From Zygnema cylindricum (lineage: Eukaryota > Streptophyta > Zygnematophyceae > Zygnematales > Zygnemataceae): a stretch of 64,000 nt of DNA. The notes beneath the pieces were generated by a model. That model made no database searches and was not told the origin of the DNA. It worked only from the letters and a program-made list of their open reading frames with translations. Each line of letters opens with the position of its first letter. Within the stretch, counting starts at the first letter, position 1. The stretch lies in the NCBI GenBank assembly GCA_037447655.1, contig JBBHKE010001311.1:64001-128000 (forward strand), in the 5' to 3' direction. Positions 45,504 through 56,544 of the stretch are shown here, one piece after another. Both the position numbers and the translations under genes were made by a program.

Positions 45504-46430
45504 AAACGAAGAGAGAACCCTCGATTATGACTGGAAATTTCAAAACGAACTAACCGAGGTGCGTAAAGTGACAGGCCAAACCACACAAGACAAGCTAACA
45601 CACGAAGTCTCTATCAAGACCCAGTGGTCAGATCTAGCAAGAAGTCGGAATACGAAAACCTCTACCCTGCAAACAATGGGCAAGGCCGAAAGGCCAGATC
45701 TATAAAAACAAACAGAGAACTATCCAAGCACCTTTCGGTGTAGATCTATAGCGGCACAGATAGAAAATTGTCTAAACAATGCCACCCACGACGAGATCTA
45801 TGAATGAAAATCTAATCCACATAGTCACAAGGAAACTCAATGCCACTCACGACCAGATAGCATGCAAGGAAAACAAGGAAAATGCAAATGCTCAAAACGA
45901 AAGGTTCGTAATAGACCAATCCACACCGAACCCCTACACGAGTGTCCAAATTACAAAGAAACGCTCCTGCACCCGCAAGGCATCGTGATACTTACAAACA
46001 CCTTTAATACTCTGGTGAGTACTAAAAGTGAACCAGACTTGGTCGAGGCACGTCGGATTTTGCAGAGCTCCCTGGAATCGAACCCGCTCCGATTCCGAAT
46101 AAACGTGTCAAGAACCACCGCTAAACACCTAAGCAATTAGTATCCTACTAGGGTAAGCGTATCCGCGTTATGCCATGCTATGCCCAACTATAAAACGGTG
46201 ATAATTATAGGTGATAAATCGTGCAATCTTGATATATAGAATATATAATTTTATTTATTAAGTTTTCTGAATTATTAAATTTGACAAGAGAAAAAGAAAG
46301 AAAATATCAAATCCCAAACAAAATAAACATCCACTAGTTAACAAATTAAGTTGCACTAAAAGAAAGAAATATGAGGAATATTGAGAAAAAATCAAAATAA
46401 AACACAAAATACGGTAAAATTGGGCAAAAA
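45504..46430. other. part of insertion X, no gene recognised
   Basis: Upstream of the gag-like gene. It contains a T-arm-like word on the minus strand (GGGTTCGATTCC, 46077-46090) without a full tRNA fold. Short frames at 45779-46140 have no family resemblance. Confidence 0.4.
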
Positions 46431-46432
46431 GG

Positions 46433-46573
46433 TTTCCCAAACCCTAATTCTACGCTGTAAAAATCAAAAATCTGCGACCAATAAATGGTAATATGCTGAC
46501 ATAGGGTTAAGAATTTCAAAAAATAAACCCTAAATACGCCCAAACCCTAAATCTGCGACCAAACCCTAATTCC
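46433..46573 (-). promoter_or_regulatory. cluster of telo-box motifs
   Basis: AAACCCTAA or AAACCCTAAA occurs four times in about 140 bp on plus. This equals the plant telomere repeat unit and the telo-box (AAACCCTAA) bound by plant TRB/Myb-type proteins. Function here is unknown. Confidence 0.5.
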
Positions 46574-48117
46574 ACAGATTAACCATAAAAATCTGACACA
46601 AAATCAGACCTTAATCTGCAGACTAGAAATAGAGTGGCAACAAGATATAAGGACAAGGATTGTAAGCAAGAAAGAATAAAACAAAAACAAAAACAAAATG
46701 TTTTTTTTTTTTTATTAAATAAATTTTATAAATTAAATTATTTTTATAATATATTTTCCCTATGCAAAACTGAAAGCGAAAGCAAAAATAGAGAGAAAGT
46801 AGAATGAAACTTGTAGAAAGCGAAATCAAGGAGAAAAAACCAAATCAAAAAATAGGTGGAAGAAAATATAGAAATGAAAAGCGGTAAATTTTATATTGAA
46901 AATAATGTAATTTTTATATATATTTTTCTTTAGACTTATTTTATCACACAAAACTGAGAAGTAAAACTGAAAATGAAAGGTAAATAGGCAGGAAAATAGA
47001 AAGACAAAAACAAGAATAAAAACTGGATATTAAAGGTAATATTTTTTTATGAAATAAAATTTTAATTTTTAATAATTTATATTTTTTTTAAAAAATAGAC
47101 TTTGAGAAAATGTGATTTTGAAAACAACAGCTTTTGGACAAGAATGCTAAGCCAGGAGGTAGCCACTAGGCTCTCTGGTCTTTATCACATTCCCTACAAG
47201 AGTTATCCCGTTACGACAACAAAGCAAGAATTATTCCAACCGGAACAAGGGAAAATCCAAATTCGATCAAAAATACACTCCTTTCAAGCCAACCAAAATA
47301 CCAACAAGACACAAACACACAACCAAACCGTCAAGCTGCCAGAGGAAGGCACAGCAAGGTACAGATGTGCTCCCCCACAATCTCCAATTCCACACTTCCA
47401 CCAAAAGACCAAGTTTGAGGGAAACCTTCCGGACGTGGCCTTAGGCCTTGTGGATTTAAAACGTGGGCAGAAATAAAAGGGGAAATATTCTTAACCTATC
47501 TAGCCTCTACAGCTAGCTAGCAAGCAGAAGAAAGACACGTGGGCAATCGGTGAGAGAGAGAGCAAGAGAAAAGCTCCACTGCCAAGAGAAAATTCTTGTC
47601 TAAAAGCTAAATTCTCTAAGTCTGAGAATTCGGCTAAGTAAGAGCTACGCTAGGCCTAAGCAAAATTAGCCTATGTCTAGTCTAGTTCACATGCATGAAA
47701 CTACTTAAAATGTTGACCAATAGGCGGCCAACATCGTCTGTCGTACGCCTGACAAAATCCACCATCCGAGGGTAAAAACCCTCCTTAACTACATGTATAC
47801 GCGAAACCTATATGGGTTCGCGACTTAAATAAATAGATAGTGTTTCGAAGCGTCGCCCGGAAATCGCGATGCGCCTCCAAACGATACTCCACGTACATAC
47901 TTCGAAATCGCGTGCATACGCACGAATCGAAGCATACCGCACGAAATAGAAGGTCTAGCACGAAATACTCGAAATCGCGTCACGACGCATGCAACTTTGA
48001 AAATCGTGTACCTACGCACGAAATAAAACATATCGCACGAAATTAGTACCTTTCAACGAAAAACTGAAAACATGAATCGAATTAAATTGCACGTGCGAAC
48101 GAAAATTATGAACAGTG
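46574..48117. other. AT-rich part of insertion X, then CGCACGAAA-rich stretch
   Basis: 46620-47100 is very AT-rich. 47102-47476 has a 124-codon open frame without recognisable family. 47840-48060 contains irregular copies of CGCACGAAAT / CGAAATCGCGT words. No gene is called. Confidence 0.4.
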
Positions 48118-48298
48118 CCAAAATCGTGCGTGCATGCATAAAACCGTGCGCGCGTGCCTTAAACTGTGCGTGCATACAAAATACCGCGTGTGCGTGCAAA
48201 ATACCGCGCGTGCGTGAGAAATACTGCGCGTGCGTGAGAAATACTACGTGTGCGTACAGAATACCGCGCGTGCGTGCATAATAACGTGCGCGCGAGTA
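48118..48298 (+). repeat. CpG-rich minisatellite, ~20-bp period
   Basis: About nine units of the type AAATACCGCGCGTGCGTGAG with variants (GTGCGTGCAT, GTGCGCGCGT). The alternating purine-pyrimidine CGCGTGCGTG cores are unusual in this AT-rich context and could favour left-handed DNA. Confidence 0.8.
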
Positions 48299-48346
48299 GT
48301 CGACACGATGCAGCATAACACTGTGAAGTGTCTAAAATAAAACACT

Positions 48347-49396
48347 TGTTGTAGAAATTAATGGTCCATTTTAAGTTTTTTCTAGGTCTAAATAGAAATA
48401 TAGAAAGAAGCCGAGGCAGTCTACCTCTAACTTCTCTCTCCAACTCTCAAACTTGTCGCAGTCACTGAGAAATTGGAGAGGGAGCTAGAGCCATGGCTAC
48501 CTAGGCTATCCAGAAGTTTACGGGGATTATATATTAGTTAGGGGTTTATTTACTAAAAAGAGTAGTGCCGGCTGCAGGATTTGATCCTTGTACCTACCGG
48601 CCGGCAGACAGCCGGTAGCCTTAGCCGTTAAGTCTTTATCGGATGTTACATACTATGGGGTTTGATATTTAATTAAATGTTATCAAGTAGGAAAATTCAT
48701 TTAACTATAACTGTTTACGGGAGACATAGATCAATAATTGTAAAAGTACGGATTGCGGTACGGATAAGAAACCAATACCGCGCATTTGTTTCTTTAAAGA
48801 AAAGAATACCGCACATGTATTTATTACGGCTACGATTAAATATGAATTTAATCGGACGGCCGGAATTAACGCCGAGATCGCGGAAAAGGATTTCGGCGGT
48901 TTGTGGGCATCCCCACATCGGATGACACGTGGCGGAATTACATTGGATCGCGGCATCTCTGAGGATTACGGGAGCGAATCCGGACATACCACGTGTCGAC
49001 ATTTAGGCCATGTTGTACAATGTTCGTACAGAAAGTACACCGGCAGCTTTACTTTTGTGTACGGAACTGCATTCTGATTGGCTCCGTACATCAGTAGATA
49101 GAGTCTGTGAGGGAGATAGGACTTAGAAAAATTAGGAGATAGGACCCTCTCTCCCAGAGAGCTTCTGTACAAAAGGTCAACTTTGACCCTCTATAACTTA
49201 CTGCTCAGGGGAGCAAATTCAGAGATTCTTTTTGCTATCGACTCAGGGGAGTCTTGCCTTCACAGGATTGAATTTGGTCATAGTTATTGTCTGCCAGGGT
49301 GGTAGTTGTATTTTATGAAACACAAAGGGGTCAGGGTTATCCTAGAGGATTTTTGGAAGCTGTCCACTCTGAGGACTTATAGAGGTCTCAGAGTTT
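48347..49396 (+). mobile_element. solo LTR of an F1-related subfamily
   Basis: Begins TGTTGTAGAAATT and shares blocks with F1 LTRs: TTTTCTAGGTCTAAATAG, the CTCTCTCCAACTCTC...GTCACTGAG block, a T-arm-like hairpin region near 48570-48630, and GACTCAGGGGAGTC near 49240. It is flanked on both sides by F3 pol sequence with CACT direct repeats (48343-48346, 49397-49400). The right end (AGAGTTT) is not canonical, so the exact boundary is uncertain by a few bases. Confidence 0.7.
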
Positions 49397-51516
49397 CACT
49401 TGCTACCAAAGATCTTAAAGTGACTAACAAAAGGTTTTTCTCCTGTCCAAAACTCATAAGGTGTAGTGCTAACAGATCTAGAGGTATTTCTGTTCTTAAT
49501 ATAAATAGCACAGTTAAGTGCTATAGCCAATAATTTCAAATCTAGCCATTTATCTGCAAGAATGGACCAAACACTTTCTCCCACTCTCCTATTTAGTATT
49601 TCAAAAACACTATTCTCTTCCGGTGTATATGGACCTGTGAGATTGTGACTGATACCTTTTTGAAAAAGAAATTCTTCGAATTCTTTCGATGTGTCTTTTT
49701 CCCATTGTCCAATCTTAGCGCCATGATCAAAACCCCAAGAAGCTTTTCCACCCACACTTTCTAGTGCTTGAACTGAGTAAACACTTCACTTTTATGTTGC
49801 ATTAAGTAAACTTTGGTGTACCTCGAGTAGTCATTTGTAAATGTGACTATATAGTGGACACCTCTAGCCGAAGCCACTTGTGAAGGACCGAGAACATCAG
49901 AATGTATTAGCTACATAACTCTTTCCGATCTGTGGTCTGTTTCATGTGGAAATTGCAATCAGTGGATCTTGCCAAGTGAACATCCATCACATGATTGTAT
50001 AGGATGAGAGGTGAGAGAAACTCCATCAACTTTTCCCGAATTCACCATTTTTTTTTGACTATCATAATTCATGTGTTCTCTTCTCTTATGCCACAACTCA
50101 TTATCAGTTTGGACACTAGAGTAGAGAACATCATTTTCCTTGTATTTAACTATGTCCACCTTGTACATTTTGCTAGCATCTCTAGTTCCTGTTACTGCTA
50201 CTTTTGGTTTCTTGCTTACAACCTGTCTACCTCATTTCAGAACGACTTCAAAGCCTTTCCTTTCAACTAAGGATGTAGAAAAAATATTCTTTTGAAAGTT
50301 TGGAACATACAAAGCATTGTGAAGAGTTCTCTCTATCGACTTCCCCCCACATCAACCATTAAAGATACATCACTCGAGCTGAGGTTTGAACACTCATCCC
50401 ACAAGCATAGTATATACTGTTTGGAGGCGTTTGTTGCAAATTTGTAAAAACCCCCTTGTTCCAACACATGTGGGTCGATGCTCCCGTGTCCATGTTCCAT
50501 CTTGCATCCTTAAGACCCTCTATTTTTACCACCATAACAAATATATCCGCTTCTTCATGCTCATTGAAGCTCAAAGATTCACCTGTATCATTTGCAAAAG
50601 CTGAAAAGAGAGCATTTCTATGAGTAGGATATCTAGAAAAACCTTTGTGATATTGGCTTTGTTGCCATTCTGACCTGTATAAACCGGTCTCATTAGCCAT
50701 TTTCAGCTTAGGAAAGTATCTGTATTCATGACCCTTCTCAAAACAATAGAAAGAAGCAATAGAAGATTGTCTATTCGGCCTTTGATTAAACTAATTAAAC
50801 TGATTCTGATTCTGGTTAAACTGGTTCTTATTTTGATTAAACTGAGCTCTTTTGTCAAAGTTTGTTGCAAAAACTTCAACCTTCCCTTCTCCTTCTACGA
50901 GTTTAGTATTAGACTCTTCCTCCAATACAAGATTATATGCTAATTAAAATGACAAACTAGCTTTATTATGACACTTAAACTGAGCAGACACACCTTTCAT
51001 GGTACTAAGAAGTCCTCTAATAAGCAAAGCTGCCTGCTAAAACTCAAGAAATGACTCCCCCTACAGAAGAGTTTGAATAAATAAGTGCATGAAAGTTCTC
51101 ACAATACTCGACCATAATCCCCCCCAGTATTTGTACCCCCAAATTTTTCTAGCCACCAAGAGCTCTTCTTGGACATCTATTTTCTCAAAAGCAGCTTTCA
51201 GTGATGTCCAAATCTCCTCCGCTTTCTTCATTTTCAAGCGAGACATGACCAAATTTTCTGAAATACAGAGAATTAGATTTTTCCTTGCCATTGAATTCTT
51301 TTTCGCCCAACTCGGATCTGTTTCATCAAGGGAGCTATCAAAGACCCCCAATAAATCAGCAGTCTCAAACGAAGATTCAACCATCGCCGCCCAATACCCA
51401 TATTTTTGGCCATAGAAGATAGGAATTCTTAACGAAAGGCCCATAACCTGTTGTTCTACAACAAACGCTGCAGCAGGACGACTAGCAGGAGTAGTGGAAG
51501 TAGACATGGAAAACAA
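49397..51516 (-). pseudogene. F3 copia gag-protease-integrase, degenerate
   Basis: 5' part of the same F3 gene as 41547-43595. The ATG lies in the 5' LTR: either 51514-51516 or the in-frame one at 51505-51507, which matches the start of the left-arm F3 copy. Gag is open for about 150 codons (to 51061). The zinc knuckle near 50700-50760 has first and last Cys replaced. The protease motif is Asp-Thr-Gly-Ala-Ser (about 50480-50500). The integrase His/Cys block lies at 49960-50100. The core from 49755 down includes PYTPEENSVFEILNR, where catalytic-region residues have drifted. The frame reaches FKIFGSK at 49397 and is cut there by the F1-related LTR. Many stops and frameshifts; not functional. 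Confidence 0.84.
51438..51448 (-). promoter_or_regulatory. F3 primer-binding site
   Basis: Minus-strand GGTTATGGGCC directly after the LTR end ACAACA. 11-base complement to the initiator tRNA-Met anticodon arm. Confidence 0.75.
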
Positions 51517-51532
51517 TAGAAACGATCAACAC
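51449..51532 (-). repeat. F3 5' LTR, inner piece
   Basis: The last ~80 bp of the LTR in the minus orientation, including the gag start. It is interrupted by the chromovirus; the rest of the LTR is at 63641-64000. Confidence 0.8.
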
Positions 51533-52014
51533 TGTAATAGGGTAACAGGTTTCGGGTACTTAGTGGCTAGGGCTATGCTACTATAGTTGCGGTTCCAGAG
51601 CAGCGCAGCTGCGATTCCAGACCAGCGCAGCGTAGCAGCATAGCAACTTAGCGGCGTAGCAATTTAGCAACGCCGCAACATAGCAGCGCAGCATAGCAAC
51701 GCCGCATAATGTAGAATGAGCGATATAGTTCTGGAAGAATGTTTGGATAGATCTAGGTTGACCGGGAAGGTCCACGTGTACAGTTGTACCGTACTAGTTT
51801 GACTTGCAGCTAGTTAGTTTAAAAAGTCAGGTAGGCTTGTGAATACAGGACTTCAAGTAGACCTAGGCAGCGAGCGCAACCTTGTACTCTCTTCCAAGTA
51901 ATAAATTGCGACCTTGTCTGCTAGTGTTGTGTGCTCCTACTGTTGCTACGGGAAGATCCTTGGTGATTTCCGTTGTGCATTGTGGTGTGCTATATGCACT
52001 ATTGACCCTTTTAA
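51533..52014 (+). repeat. chromovirus 5' LTR
   Basis: Starts TGTAATAGGG and ends just before the primer site near 52014. It contains a GCAGCGC/GTAGCA-rich stretch (51594-51715) and an AGTAATAAATTGCG block near 51900 that may hold the polyadenylation region. Confidence 0.65.
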
Positions 52015-52016
52015 AT

Positions 52017-52029
52017 TGGTATCAGAGCT
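52017..52029 (+). promoter_or_regulatory. chromovirus primer-binding site (initiator tRNA-Met 3' end)
   Basis: TGGTATCAGAGCT is complementary to the CCA-bearing 3' end of plant initiator tRNA-Met, the usual plant LTR-element primer. This contrasts with the anticodon-arm site of the copia families in the same window. Confidence 0.9.
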
Positions 52030-52049
52030 ATTTCCCGTGACTCGACAAC

Positions 52050-52983
52050 ATGGATGAACACGGCGTATCCACTACAGAAATGTTGGCGCAAGTTCTCAAG
52101 GAGTTGGAAAGTGTGAGATTACAGAACGCCAGCTGAGCAACACCGTCGCAGCCTTGGAGTCTCGTCTAGGGGAGCGACCTCATGGAGGCATAGAGAGAGA
52201 CTCCAGGGGACCGAAATTAAGGCTTCCCGATGAGTTTGACCCTGCAAGACACAAGAACCTTGACACATGGCTATTCTCCGTTGCGAACTATCTCGAGAAT
52301 TTTCCTAGCCTATCGGATCGTGAGAAGATTCACTACGCGGGTGGTCTTCTTAAAGGGGCAGCGGGGGCATGGTGGAGGACATTGGTGGAGGACGATGAGA
52401 TACCGACCGTCTCGGCGCTCTTCGTTCAACTTCTCCGCGACACTTGGCAGCCCGTCAACACGGTGAAGGCAGCAAGAGATAGGAACGCAGTATTGAAACA
52501 ACGAACTTCAGTGATGGAGTTTACGTTGCGGTTCTTGGAGTGCAAAGTTCAAATACCTACGATGACGGAGGATGAAGCCGTGGATCGCTACGTGAAGGGG
52601 CTTAAATCGTCTATTCGTAGGGATGTGGAACAATGGTTTGCTTGGGAAAGCACGACTCCTACTCTCTCGGCAATCATCCAGTTTGCGGAGCAGACCGATT
52701 CGGTCGACTTTCACCACCGAAGACCTTATCACTACGGGTCGAGCAGTAGTGGAGGAAACTGACGAGACGAAGGTCCAACCCCCATGGAGCTCGGCGCAAT
52801 TAATAAGGATAAGGAAGTGGTCAACGTCTTGCGGAGAAAGAAAAAACCTACTAAGACCAAGACCAATGACTTATCCCCGAGGAAATCCAGCAGAGGAGGC
52901 AAAATGGCCTATGGTTCCAGTGCGGTTCCCCATATCATATGGCTCGAGAATGTTCAAAGCTGAAAGGTCCCAAAAAGGGAAAA
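52050..52983 (+). pseudogene. chromovirus gag
   Basis: Starts at ATG 52050. A frameshift near 52125-52135 separates the first ~28 codons from the main 202-codon frame (52154-52762). That frame carries the Ty3/gypsy capsid fold signature (WLFSVANYLENFPSL, GAAGAWWRTLV, VKAARDRNAVLKQ, FTLRFLECKVQIP). A stop at 52760-52762 is followed by a shifted frame with the zinc knuckle at about 52918-52960. Its first Cys position reads Trp, and the rest (QCG..HMAREC) is intact. The protein would form the particle shell and bind the genomic RNA. Inactivated. Confidence 0.82.
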
Positions 52984-53484
52984 CTTACCGTTATGAGGAT
53001 AGCTGGTGAAGGAGGAGACCCTTTGATATTTCGGGGTCAAATAGGAATGAGCGCAGCTAACTTCATGGTGGACTCCGGAGCATCGGGGAACTTCATTAAC
53101 AAGGCAACGGTGAAAATGTTTAAACTTCCTCTTTTGGTACTAAAGGATCATCAGTCGGTACAATTGGCCGACGGAATTTCCTTATCGATTACCCATCGTA
53201 CCCCGAGGTTACGCGTCGGTATTGAGAAATTCTGATGGTACGACACGCTTCATGTATTACCTCTTGGGGACCATGAGGTAATCTTGGGGAAGCCGTGGCT
53301 GCAAAAATGGAGTCTGACGATCGATTGGAGAAGTGGCGCCATGAGAGTTAAGAAAGGTGAAGAAGAGTTTGAGGTAAAACCGGGAGCGGCTGGTAAGGAA
53401 GCGGAAGAGGGACGCCTGCTTTCGGCCTTACGGCTGAAGAGGGCACTCAAGAGAGTGGAAACGATTAGTATGGCGATCGTCTAG
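52939..53484 (+). pseudogene. chromovirus aspartic protease
   Basis: Frame 52939-53235 contains the catalytic FMVDSGASGNFI motif (about 53065-53100). A TGA at 53233-53235 is followed in the same frame by a readable stretch with HEVILGKPWLQKW (53270-53305), the usual ILG motif of retropepsins. A TAG at 53482-53484 separates it from RT. It would release the Gag and Pol proteins by cleavage. Confidence 0.8.
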
Positions 53485-53487
53485 CTA

Positions 53488-54960
53488 ATGGAGGAGGCGA
53501 AAGAGGATATTCCAGAAGAATGGAAGAAGAAGGACCCCGACTTCGACTCAAAAGAGATGGATGACGTAGGAAAAACTTCCGAAGAGGCCCCGAAAGTCGT
53601 GACAAAACTTCTCGAGGAGTACGTAGACGTATTTCCCCTTAAGCTCCCCAAAGGAATACCTCCAAAGTGCGAGGTAGACCATAAAATAGTGCTTGTTCCC
53701 GGAGCAGTACCCCCGGCTAATCGGATGTACAAGATGAGTTACAAAGAGTTAGACGAGCTCAAAAAGCAACTCGCGGAGTTGGTCGAAGCCGGAGCAATCG
53801 AACCGAGCAAGTCACCGTATGGAGCCCCCGTTCTTTTCGCAAACAAGAAAGATGGAGGTTTGCGTATGTGTATAGACTACCGAGCGCTAAATAAATTAAC
53901 GGTGAAAAATGCGTACCCTTTACCGAGGATAGACGAGTTATTGGATCGACTGCGCGGTGCTAAATATTTTTCCAAGATAGACTTACGGAGCGGCTACCAC
54001 CAAATCAGAATTGCCGAGAAGGATGTGGAAAAGACGGCATTTAGAACTCGGTACGGTCATTTCCAGTTTCGGGTAATGCCGTTCGTGTTGACTAATACAC
54101 CGGCAACTTTTATGCATTTAATGAATTCCATCTTTCGGCAATATCTGGACGCGTTTGTAATCGTCTTCCTAGACGACATCCTGCTGTATTGCCGAACGCA
54201 GGAGGAACATATAAAGCATCTGCGGACGCTCCTACAAGTCCTTCGGGAAAATAAGTTGTACGCAAAGAGAAGCAAATGTGATTTCTTCAAGGAGAAAATT
54301 GATTTTCTGGGCCATGTGTTGAGCCAAGATGGAATCGCAGTGGATCCGAACAAAACGAGGGCAGTGAAGGAGTGGCCCCAGCCGGCGAATATTACGGAAT
54401 CATGGAGCTTTCTCGAATTATGCTCCTACTATCGCCGTTTTGTAGAAGGTTTCGCAAAAATCGCTGCACCCTTCACCGAGTTACTCAAGAATGACGTGCC
54501 CTATGAGTGGAAATCAGCCCAAGGGGCAATCTTTAACACGTTAAAATAGCGGTTGGTCACCCCCCCTGTGTTAGCTGTTCCCGACAGGGACTTACCTTGG
54601 ACGATAATCACCGACGCCAGCGATACGGCTATTGGAGCAATCCTTATGCAGGATCAAAGAAAAGGCCTTCAACCCATTGCCTACGATAGTCGAAAACTAA
54701 TGGCAGCCGAGCTTAACTAGGCCACCCATGTAAAATAGACTATTGCAATCATCAATGCGCTAGAGGTTTGGAAATGTTACGTCGAGGGAAAACTGATCAC
54801 ATATATCACGGATCACCGCGCCCTACAATATCTGCAAACCCAGCCGAAGCTGTCCAAGAAACAAGTGCGTTGGATGACGTTTCTTCAGACGTCGGACCGG
54901 AACTTGTCATCGAGTATAAGCCGCGCAAGACGAACCCGACAGATGCGCTGTCAAGAAGAC
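53488..54960 (+). pseudogene. chromovirus reverse transcriptase and RNase H
   Basis: A 353-codon open frame (53488-54549) holds all RT blocks: the [11 protein letters not shown] block (about residues 128-138), DLRSGYHQI, the [12 protein letters not shown] block (usually FGLTNAPATF, so mutated) and the catalytic FLDD box at residues 217-220, followed by FLGHVLS. A TAG at 54547-54549 precedes RNase H, which shows TDASDTAIGAIL (about 54610), an in-frame stop after KLMAAELN (54718-54720) and HRALQYL (about 54815). A frameshift near 54880-54900 joins it to the integrase frame. The RT stretch is the best-preserved part of the element. Confidence 0.86.
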
Positions 54961-56544
54961 CCGGAGTCGCTGCGCCATTAGCGGAGCAACGACAGCAAGC
55001 ATCGCAGCATGTACACGTGAACCTTGTGAAAGAGAACACCGCAACGTCCACCGCAGCGCAGGATCGGAAACTCAGCGCAGTCACTAGTACTGTGCAAGTG
55101 GACGAACAGTGGTTAAGCAGAATAAAGGCCGCCTATGGTGACGCCGACACACTGAAGGAACTCATTAAGCGGAAGGTAGTAATTCGAACCGCCAACGGTA
55201 TGTGGCGGTACAGACCGAGTAAAACAATACGACTGTATGTTCCGACAAATATGGAGTTACGTCATACGATTCTTAAATTGAGTCACGATGAGCCGCTCAG
55301 TGGACATTTTGGGCGGGATAAAACAATCGCGCGTGTCGCTGAGACGTATTACTGGCCGAACATGACTCGCGACATTGCGGAATATGTCCGAACGTGCGAT
55401 TCCTGTAACTGGAACAAATCGGAACCAAGGCAACAAGGTCTGTTACAACCCCTTCCCATACCATATGTTCCTTGGGAAGCAATCTCGATGGATTTCATCG
55501 TAGCTCTTCTGAAGACGAAGTAGGGTTATGACTCAATCTTCGTCGTCGTGGATTACTTAACAAAAATGGCCCATTTTTTACCCACGTCCACCACAGCCAC
55601 TGCACGAGATATGCACACTTATTCTTTTGGGAGATATTCCGCCATCACGGACCTCCGAAGAGGATCGTTAGTGACCGCGACCGCAAATTCGTGAGCCACT
55701 TTTGGCGAAATCTATTTGCGTTATGTGGCACGCATTTCGCCATGTCCACAGCCTACCACCCTCAAACTGATGGTCAGACTGAAAGGGTGAATCAAATTCT
55801 AGAGGAAGCGTTGCGGGCTTATGTCTCGGTGCACCAAACGGATTGGGTGGACCATTTAACGGCGATCGAGGTGGCGTACAACACTGCCGTGCACTCGTCT
55901 ACGAATGCTACGCCATTCTCATTAAATGGACGAGAGCCCACTCTTCCCCAAAATTTATTGGTAGCGGATTGCCATACGCCGACAGCTCTGGATTTTGCCA
56001 AAACGTTCCAATGGAACCTGGAAAAGGCGACCAAGGCACTACAGTTAGCAAAATATCGCCAAAAGTCGCAGGCCAACGCTCACGAAAAGACGCCGTCTTT
56101 GGCGTGGGGGAAAAAGTTCGCCTTAATATGGCAAACCTCTCCTTGCCGGATGCCCTCTTTGAGAAGTTGGCACCGAAATTCACTCGCCCATTCACAGTTC
56201 TTTCCGGTGTGGGAGACGTGGCTTATAAGTTGGATATTCCGAAAGATTGGCATATCCATAATGTCTTCCGTGTTTCCCTCCTTAAACCATTCCGCGACTT
56301 TGATTCACTGCTTCCTAATCGACGACGAAATACTCCTTTACCACTAGTTCAGGGTACCTCAGACGAGTATGAGGTGGAAGAGATCCTACAGTCGCGCCGC
56401 TCTCGGAATTCCAACTCCAGCCAATAATTGGTGCGTTGGAAGGGCTAGGGTGTTGAGGATGACTCTTGGGTGGACGAGGATGATCTGCATTCCCCTGCGT
56501 TGCTGCGCCGATTTCAGCAGAGTGCGGACACTCAACTACACTAG
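54768..56544 (+). pseudogene. chromovirus integrase with C-terminal chromodomain
   Basis: Frame 54768-55523 carries the His2-Cys2 zinc-binding domain (about 55270-55410, ending CDSC) and the start of the catalytic core with MDFIV. A stop at 55521-55523 and a frameshift lead through VVVDYLTKMAHF to frame 55691-56347, with YHPQTDGQTERVNQ (the catalytic Glu region). A later shift enters the GEKVRL..LSLPD block and a GPY/F-like tail. From about 56363 a chromodomain is recognisable: YEVEEIL, then VRWKG and DDSWVDEDDL, with two in-frame stops (56426-56428 and 56447-56449), ending at TAG 56542-56544. Chromodomains direct integration to methylated histone H3 chromatin. Inactivated. Confidence 0.84.

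Larger units (their letters stand above)
43596..48320 (-). mobile_element. insertion X, unclassified element with a gag-like gene
   Basis: F3 pol is interrupted cleanly: CTGT at 43592-43595 and again at 48321-48324, with F3 sequence resuming on both sides. The inserted 4,725 bp start TGTCGTGCATG and end CAGCATAACA on plus, so the termini are TG..CA. It holds an F4 LTR fragment (43979-44288), a gag-like gene (44289-45503), an AT-rich stretch with telo-box motifs and a CpG-rich minisatellite near its right end. No pol domain was found and long terminal repeats were not matched by eye. It may be a non-autonomous LTR element with later insertions. Confidence 0.5.

Noticed and set aside
46077-46110. 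Possible tRNA (GGGTTCGATTCC on minus)
   Set aside because: The T stem has mismatches and no anticodon or D arm can be folded at the right spacing.
48118-48298. CRISPR-like array
   Set aside because: Units are contiguous and diverged, with no unique spacers; eukaryotic context.
48053-48443. Minus-strand frames rich in His/Ala/Arg over the minisatellite
   Set aside because: Tandem repeat translation without domain or splice context.
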